From NCBI GenBank assembly GCA_045636325.1, contig JAZTXH010000015.1, positions 1 through 15,876 of the forward strand: a DNA stretch of 15,876 nucleotides, written 5' to 3'. Made by a program: the position numbers and the translations under genes. The DNA comes from CAKSHP01 sp045636325 (GTDB taxonomy: Bacteria > Bacillota > Clostridia > UBA1381 > UMGS1253). Below the pieces are notes generated by a model. It made no database searches and was not told the DNA's origin. It was given only the letters and a program-made list of their open reading frames with translations. Position 1 is the stretch's first letter. Each line of letters starts with the position of its first letter. Shown one piece after another: positions 11,733 through 15,876 of this stretch.

Positions 11733-12662
11733 TTAAAACATCTTTTTCATTTTCATAACAATGCCCACAACACAAGATGCGGCAACAGAGAGTGCCACAA
11801 CAATCCAGAAGCCATACGGATTTTGTGAAAAAGGAACTGATACATTCATTCCCCATAAGCTTGCCATAATTGTAGGAATGGTTAAAATCATTGTTATAAC
11901 AGTCAAAACCTTCATTGAAATGTTTAAGCTGTTTGAAATCACAGACGAAAATGCATCCATAGTACCCGATAAAATATCACGATAAATAGTACACATTTCG
12001 ATTGCCTGTTTATTTTCTATAATTACATCCTCAAGCAAATCTGTGTCATCAGGATACTTTCTGATAAAACTCATTCTTAATAATCTTTCCAAAACCGCTT
12101 CGTTTCCTTTTAATGATGTTGAAAAGTATACAAGGCTTTTTTCCAACTGAAGCATATCTATAAGCTCTTTATTACGCATACTTTTGCGTAACTCTTTTTC
12201 AATATCATTACTCATCTTATCAATACGACGCAAATAATGAAGAAACCTTGCCGCATTGCGATAAAGCAACTGTAAAATAAATCTGTTGTGCTTTTTTGTT
12301 GAGAAATTACGCACTCTGCCTTTATAAAAATCTCTTAAAAGCGGAGGATCTTTCAGACAAACAGTAATTACACAACTATCCATAATAATTATACCAAGAG
12401 GTATGGTTTCATATTCGCCCTTTGTTTCATCATCCTCTACTGGAGTATCAACTAAAATTAAGGTCTGATTATCTTCTGTTTCGATACGCGAGCGCTCATC
12501 ATCATCCAGTGAGGCATGTAAAAAATCAACCTGAACGCCTGTTTCGGAAATAACTCTTTGCAGTTCCTGACTTGTTGGTGCCGTAAGATGATACCAACAG
12601 TTAATTTCGTTTTCATCCAACGAAAAAACCGTATTGTTTTCTGTACGATAAATATTAAGCAT
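11733..12662 (-). CDS. corA: CorA-family divalent cation transporter
   Basis: This 309-aa membrane protein is predicted to import Mg2+ (possibly Co2+ or Ni2+) as a homopentameric channel. The N-terminal ~240 residues form the cytoplasmic alpha/beta and helical domain. TM1 ends in the signature GMN (271-273), and a short periplasmic-type loop leads to TM2 (about 284-303) with a basic cytoplasmic tail (KMKKMF). The length is normal for the family. I chose the ATG at 12662. The longer frame from 12683 would run through the terminator hairpin of the leader, and AGGTG lies 7 nt before 12662. Expression is probably attenuated by the leader described separately. It is monocistronic, with its own promoter and terminator. 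Confidence 0.92.
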   Translation of the reverse strand: MLNIYRTENNTVFSLDENEINCWYHLTAPTSQELQRVISETGVQVDFLHASLDDDERSRIETEDNQTLILVDTPVEDDETKGEYETIPLGIIIMDSCVITVCLKDPPLLRDFYKGRVRNFSTKKHNRFILQLLYRNAARFLHYLRRIDKMSNDIEKELRKSMRNKELIDMLQLEKSLVYFSTSLKGNEAVLERLLRMSFIRKYPDDTDLLEDVIIENKQAIEMCTIYRDILSGTMDAFSSVISNSLNISMKVLTVITMILTIPTIMASLWGMNVSVPFSQNPYGFWIVVALSVAASCVVGIVMKMKKMF

Positions 12663-12701
12663 AAAAAAACACCTGCTTTCCACAAAATACGAAAGGCAGG
12701 T
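12663..12701 (-). terminator. Attenuator-like terminator abutting the corA start codon
   Basis: On the minus strand ACCTGC-C-TTTC pairs with GAAA-GCAGGT around a 10-nt loop and is followed by G plus seven T and then directly by the corA ATG. The 3' arm contains the AGGTG that would serve as ribosome binding site. The structure would stop transcription before corA and also mask translation. Eleven bases at 12682-12692 can pair instead with leader ORF sequence. Confidence 0.75.
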
Positions 12702-12710
12702 TTATGCAAG

Positions 12711-12797
12711 TTAAAAAAGGACCGCAATATTACACGCCGTCATCGTATTTTGTATATTTAAAATTAAAAAAATTCTACTTCGAGGGACCGTGTCCAT
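12711..12797 (-). CDS. 28-aa leader peptide upstream of corA
   Basis: A 29-codon ORF starts at ATG 12797 behind a strong GAAAGGAGG site and ends with TAA at 12711. It begins MDTVPRSRIFLIL and ends MTACNIAVLF. It lies wholly in the corA leader, between the promoter and the terminator hairpin. Codons 15-19 contain ACAAAATACGA (12743-12753), complementary over 11 bases to TCGTATTTTGT in the terminator loop and stem (12682-12692). The arrangement suggests that ribosome progress on the peptide decides between terminator and antiterminator. The Pro-Arg-Ser-Arg stretch may be the sensing segment. It is too short for database-style recognition, and I know no named family for it. Confidence 0.65.
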   Translation of the reverse strand: MDTVPRSRIFLILNIQNTMTACNIAVLF

Positions 12798-12829
12798 AAT
12801 GCGTCCTCCTTTCTCAAAATCACATAATT

Positions 12830-12858
12830 ATTATACTCCTTTATTGTAACAGTGTCAA
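12830..12858 (-). promoter_or_regulatory. Consensus promoter of the corA leader
   Basis: On the minus strand TTGACA (12853-12858), 17 nt, and TATAAT (12830-12835) are a perfect sigma-A promoter. The predicted start near 12823 leaves a leader of about 160 nt before corA, much longer than needed for simple initiation. Confidence 0.85.
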
Positions 12859-13000
12859 ATTATTTTTTTACTTATGAATATTTTTTTGCAAATAGCAATA
12901 AAATATTTAAATATATTCATTATTTTTTCATAATAAAGTCAATTTTTTTAAGTGTTTTTTTGTTGTTAAAAAAAAGATTAAAAAAAATTTAACAAAACAC

Positions 13001-13028
13001 TTGTTTTTTTGGGGTTTAGTGGTATAAT
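13001..13028 (+). promoter_or_regulatory. Promoter of fba, extended -10
   Basis: TTGTTT (13001-13006), a 16-nt spacer and TATAAT (13023-13028) preceded by TGG, an extended -10. Long A and T runs upstream (12900-13000) may act as an UP-type element for strong constitutive expression. Confidence 0.7.
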
Positions 13029-13060
13029 TATATAGTAATATTTTATAAGGAGTGATTTTA

Positions 13061-13999
13061 ATGCCATTAGTTACTACTAAGGAAATGTTTAAAAAGGCAT
13101 ATGAAGGCGGTTACGCTATCGGTGCTTTCAATGTAAACAACATGGAAATTATTCAGGGTATCACAGAAGCTGCAAAGGAAGTTAACGCACCATTGATTCT
13201 TCAGGTATCTGCAGGTGCAAGAAAGTATGCTAACCATACTTATCTTGTTAAGCTTGTTGAAGCTGCTATTATTGAAACAGGTCTTCCCATCGCTCTTCAC
13301 CTTGACCATGGTGATTCTTTTGAGCTTTGTAAGTCTTGTATTGATGGTGGTTTTACATCTGTTATGATTGATGGTTCTCATCTTCCTTACGAGGAAAATG
13401 TTGAACTTACAAAGAAAGTTGTTGAATATGCACACGCACACGGAGTTGTTGTTGAAGGCGAGCTTGGCAGACTTGCAGGTATTGAGGATGCCGTTAATGT
13501 TTCTGCTGAAGATGCTTCATATACAAGACCTGAAGAGGTTGTTGACTTTGTTACACGCACAGGCGTTGATTCTTTGGCAATCGCTATCGGAACAAGCCAC
13601 GGCGCGTACAAATTCAAGCCCGGTCAGAAGCCTGAACTTAGATTTGATATTTTAAAAGAGGTTGAGAAACAGCTTCCTAACTTCCCCATCGTTTTACACG
13701 GTGCTTCATCCGTTATTCCAGAGTTCGTTGATATGATTAACGAAAATGGCGGTCAGATGCCCGATGCAATCGGTATCCCAGAGGAAATGTTAAGAGAAGC
13801 GGCTAAGAGCGCAGTATGTAAGATTAACATTGACTCTGACCTTCGTCTTGCTTTAACAGGTACAGTAAGAAAGTATTTCAATGATAATCCTTCTCACTTT
13901 GACCCCAGACAGTATTTAAAGCCCGCAAGAGAAGCTATCAAAGGTCTTGTTAAGAACAAAATTGTTAACGTTCTTGGTTGTGACGGTAAAGCTGAATAA
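13061..13999 (+). CDS. fba: Class II fructose-1,6-bisphosphate aldolase
   Basis: This 312-aa zinc-dependent aldolase catalyses reversible cleavage of fructose-1,6-bisphosphate to dihydroxyacetone phosphate and glyceraldehyde-3-phosphate in glycolysis. Family signatures are visible: LDHGD (81-85, catalytic Asp82 and zinc ligand His83), VEGELG (131-136, Glu134), GTSHGAYK (177-184, zinc ligand His180) and VLHGASS (211-217, zinc ligand His213), followed by the phosphate-binding INIDSD segment. The ATG at 13061 follows AAGGAG at good spacing; an upstream in-frame ATT at 13052 is not a likely start. The gene stands alone between its own promoter and a strong terminator. Mgs, two genes away, also uses dihydroxyacetone phosphate. 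Confidence 0.96.
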   Translation: MPLVTTKEMFKKAYEGGYAIGAFNVNNMEIIQGITEAAKEVNAPLILQVSAGARKYANHTYLVKLVEAAIIETGLPIALHLDHGDSFELCKSCIDGGFTSVMIDGSHLPYEENVELTKKVVEYAHAHGVVVEGELGRLAGIEDAVNVSAEDASYTRPEEVVDFVTRTGVDSLAIAIGTSHGAYKFKPGQKPELRFDILKEVEKQLPNFPIVLHGASSVIPEFVDMINENGGQMPDAIGIPEEMLREAAKSAVCKINIDSDLRLALTGTVRKYFNDNPSHFDPRQYLKPAREAIKGLVKNKIVNVLGCDGKAE

Positions 14000-14012
14000 T
14001 TTTTAAATAACA

Positions 14013-14068
14013 AAAAAAGGATTGTGACAAAACGATTTCTAAAATCGGGTTGTTCACAGTCCTTTTTT
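14013..14068. terminator. Bidirectional terminator between fba and mgsA
   Basis: A 15-bp stem with one G-U pair (14013-14027 with 14054-14068) encloses an inner CGATT/AATCG hairpin. A-runs on the left and T-runs on the right let it stop fba on the plus strand and the min-mgsA operon on the minus strand. Confidence 0.88.
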
Positions 14069-14084
14069 AATATTAATTTCTAAT

Positions 14085-14489
14085 TTAATTTTTGGGATTT
14101 ACAATATCACGCCAATCCATATCACCACGTTCAACACCATGAATTAAAACCTCAGCTGTTGCAACATTTGTAGCAATTGGAATAGTATGAATGTCACAAA
14201 GCTTTAAAAGTGATGAAATATCCGGTTCATACATTCCAGGAGTAAGAGGGTCTCTAAAGAAAAGCACAAGGTCAATTTCATTATACGCAACTCTTGCACC
14301 TATCTGCTGATCTCCTCCCTGAGGACCGGATAAAAAACGATGTACATCCAAACCAGTAGCTTCATTAATTAAGCCTCCGGTTGCGCCTGTCGCAACAAGA
14401 GTATGTTTTGAAAGAATACCTTTGTATGCAATACAAAATTCAACCATCAGCTCTTTTTTCTTATCATGTGCAATAAGTGCGATATTCAT
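14085..14489 (-). CDS. mgsA: Methylglyoxal synthase
   Basis: This 134-aa cytoplasmic enzyme converts dihydroxyacetone phosphate to methylglyoxal and inorganic phosphate, a bypass that relieves sugar-phosphate build-up. The N-terminal IALIAHDKKK strand-loop, the phosphate-binding ATGATG (33-38) and SGPQGGDQQIGA (54-65) are present. Asp60 corresponds to the catalytic Asp of the family, and FFRDP (77-81) carries a second conserved Asp. The length is normal for a single-domain bacterial enzyme. It follows minE by about 30 nt and ends the operon; min and mgsA genes lie close together in many clostridial cell-shape operons. Confidence 0.95.
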   Translation of the reverse strand: MNIALIAHDKKKELMVEFCIAYKGILSKHTLVATGATGGLINEATGLDVHRFLSGPQGGDQQIGARVAYNEIDLVLFFRDPLTPGMYEPDISSLLKLCDIHTIPIATNVATAEVLIHGVERGDMDWRDIVNPKN

Positions 14490-14518
14490 TTATAACCCTC
14501 CCCATTAAAACTTTATGT

Positions 14519-14830
14519 CTATTGATTTTCGCCGTTCTGTTCTGTGAATTTCTTTGAAGCGGCCTTCATTTTATTAATCGGAATATTTGCAACCAAAGCA
14601 GGAACAACTCTTTCACCATCTTCACTTTGAGTTCTTGTTACCTGGATATCAAGCTCTTCCTGTTCAATTTCAATATACTTTGATATAACAGCCATAATTT
14701 CACCCTTAAGCTGCTCTAAAAATTCAGGTGATACACCCGCTCTGTCATGCAACAAAACCAACTGTAATCTCTCTTTTGCCGCATTTTTGGAGCCTTTGTT
14801 TCTATTTTTAAATAAACCGAAAAAATCCAT
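14519..14830 (-). CDS. minE: Cell division topological specificity factor MinE
   Basis: This 103-aa protein stimulates the MinD ATPase and drives Min oscillation or positioning so that the septum forms at mid-cell. The N-terminal amphipathic membrane-binding segment (MDFFGLFKNRNKG) is present. The MinD-interacting region follows (AKERLQLVLLHDRAGVSP), then the beta-rich dimerisation domain (about 50-90) ending IPINKMK. The length is typical (about 85-105 aa). It lies 55 nt downstream of minD. Having MinE with MinD, rather than DivIVA/MinJ as in Bacillus, fits many Clostridia. Confidence 0.94.
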   Translation of the reverse strand: MDFFGLFKNRNKGSKNAAKERLQLVLLHDRAGVSPEFLEQLKGEIMAVISKYIEIEQEELDIQVTRTQSEDGERVVPALVANIPINKMKAASKKFTEQNGENQ

Positions 14831-14885
14831 ATTATCTCCTAATCCTTTCTGAGTTCTTTTTTAATTTAATATCGGCAAAACATCA

Positions 14886-15680
14886 TTACTGTTTCTTTGA
14901 AAATATATTCTTTATTTTCTTAAAGAATGAAGGCTCGTCCATGTCCAAAAGCGGAACATCTTCGCCCATAATTCTGTCTGTTATATTTCTATATGCCTGA
15001 CCTGCTTTTGACTTATCATCAGCAACAGCAGGCTCGCCGCGGTTAGTTGAAACAATAATATTTTCATCATCCGGCACAACACCCAACAAATTAATCGCAA
15101 GTATGTCAAGAATATCATCAATATTCATCATATCGCCTTTCTTAACCATGCCGGGTCTCAATCTGTTAATAATAAGCTGAGGGTCAGCTATACCTTCAGA
15201 ATCTAAAAGGCCTATAATTCTGTCTGCATCACGTACAGCACTAACTTCAGGAGTTGTTACAACAAATGCCTTATCAGCACCTGCAACTGCATTTTTAAAT
15301 CCCTGTTCAATACCTGCAGGACAGTCGATTATAATATAATCATACTCTTGCTTTAATTCTTCAGTAAGCTTTTTCATCTGCTCAGGTGTTACTGCAGACT
15401 TGTCGCGAGTCTGAGCGGCAGGAATAACACAAAGACCATCATATCTCTTATCTTTAATCAAAGCCTGCTTTGTACGGCATCTGCCTTCAACAACATCAAC
15501 AAGATCATAAACAATACGGTTTTCCAAACCCATTACAACGTCAAGGTTTCTAAGTCCAATATCAGCATCAATCAAAACTACTGATTTACCTTTTAAAACC
15601 AAACCTGTACCAATATTAGCAGAAGTAGTTGTTTTACCTACACCGCCTTTACCGGAAGTGATTACAATAACCTCACCCAT
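14886..15680 (-). CDS. minD: Septum-site-determining ATPase MinD
   Basis: This 264-aa ParA/MinD-family ATPase dimerises on ATP, binds the membrane and recruits MinC to inhibit FtsZ away from mid-cell. The deviant Walker A GKGGVGKTT (10-18, with signature Lys11 and catalytic Lys16), the switch region DADIGLRNLD and Walker B IIIDCPAG are intact. The C-terminal amphipathic membrane-targeting helix is SFFKKIKNIFSKK. The ATG has an AGGAGG site at good distance. A promoter about 130 nt upstream suggests transcription can begin at minD; minC is not in the window between that promoter and minD. Confidence 0.96.
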   Translation of the reverse strand: MGEVIVITSGKGGVGKTTTSANIGTGLVLKGKSVVLIDADIGLRNLDVVMGLENRIVYDLVDVVEGRCRTKQALIKDKRYDGLCVIPAAQTRDKSAVTPEQMKKLTEELKQEYDYIIIDCPAGIEQGFKNAVAGADKAFVVTTPEVSAVRDADRIIGLLDSEGIADPQLIINRLRPGMVKKGDMMNIDDILDILAINLLGVVPDDENIIVSTNRGEPAVADDKSKAGQAYRNITDRIMGEDVPLLDMDEPSFFKKIKNIFSKKQ

Positions 15681-15805
15681 TACAAATTCCTCCTATGTAT
15701 TTTTGTAAATTTTTTAACTGTATAATATATTCGAAAAACACCGCTTCTGACAAAGTCATCATTATCAACAATTTTCAACCCTTTACGGCATTTTTTCAAC
15801 CACAT
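15680..15805 (-). CDS. Possible 41-aa ORF in the minD leader
   Basis: An open frame begins with ATG at 15805, six nucleotides after a TATAAT, and ends in TAA overlapping the minD ATG (TAATG). The peptide is basic (starts MWLKKCRKGLKIVDNDDF). No ribosome binding site precedes it, so it would have to be translated leaderlessly. It may be chance, because the stretch is short. Confidence 0.25.
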   Translation of the reverse strand: MWLKKCRKGLKIVDNDDFVRSGVFRIYYTVKKFTKIHRRNL

Positions 15806-15811
15806 AAATTT

Positions 15812-15840
15812 ATTATATCACAAAAAATTTAATTAGTCTA
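15812..15840 (-). promoter_or_regulatory. Putative promoter of the minD-minE-mgsA operon
   Basis: On the minus strand TAGACT (15835-15840), 17 nt, then TATAAT (15812-15817). It is the only good promoter-like pair between minD and the right edge. Confidence 0.6.
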
Positions 15841-15876
15841 TAATTATTTTATATTTTTTGATAAATAATTATCTAT

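Noticed and set aside
12663..12830. M-box magnesium riboswitch upstream of corA
   Set aside because: I could not find the three-helix M-box layout or its conserved loops, and most of the leader is occupied by the small ORF.
1..15876. CRISPR array or tRNA/rRNA gene
   Set aside because: No regularly spaced repeats of 24-40 bp and no tRNA-like cloverleaf sequence was seen. The attachment site is protein coding.

Overview
The window looks like low-GC Clostridia chromosome, probably an anaerobic gut Firmicute. The evidence is AT-rich DNA, strong AAGGAG-type ribosome binding sites, near-consensus sigma-A promoters and typical clostridial genes: PerR, reverse rubrerythrin, class II aldolase, and MinD-MinE-MgsA. 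The species cannot be named from the sequence.

The main structural feature is a 10,056-bp integrated element, from about 545 to 10,600. A 19-bp direct repeat (545-563 and 10601-10619) marks its ends. The repeat lies in the last codons of a reverse rubrerythrin gene (10576-11115). The displaced original gene end remains at 517-563, and the element supplies a recoded substitute end. Restoring the uninterrupted order gives a minus-strand peroxide-defence operon: perR, then rubrerythrin, then a BFD-type [2Fe-2S] protein (238-444). The island has moved that last gene 10 kb from its partners.

Inside the island, from the left end: a complete tyrosine integrase; a SLOG-like protein and a divergent XRE repressor sharing an operator-like palindrome; then, on the minus strand, a Dam-like adenine methyltransferase with an unidentified ~335-residue N-terminal part, a small ribbon-helix-helix protein, a Cys-rich repeat protein, several small unknown proteins, an amidoligase fragment, a ~570-bp gene-poor stretch rich in inverted repeats, a small mobile-element protein, a second Dam-like methyltransferase, and an unknown 265-aa protein overlapping it. 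No relaxase, conjugation, replication or capsid gene is visible, so the island is a non-autonomous integrative element or a cargo/defence island. Scanned by eye, it contains no GATC at all. Several junctions are very compact, with terminators, promoters and Shine-Dalgarno (SD) sequences sharing the same hairpins.

The right flank is chromosome. perR sits behind a consensus promoter with two tandem operators. corA is preceded by a consensus promoter, a 28-codon leader ORF and a terminator hairpin ending at its start codon, which looks like a transcription attenuator. fba (plus strand) is a stand-alone glycolytic gene with its own promoter and terminator. A minus-strand minD-minE-mgsA operon closes the window.
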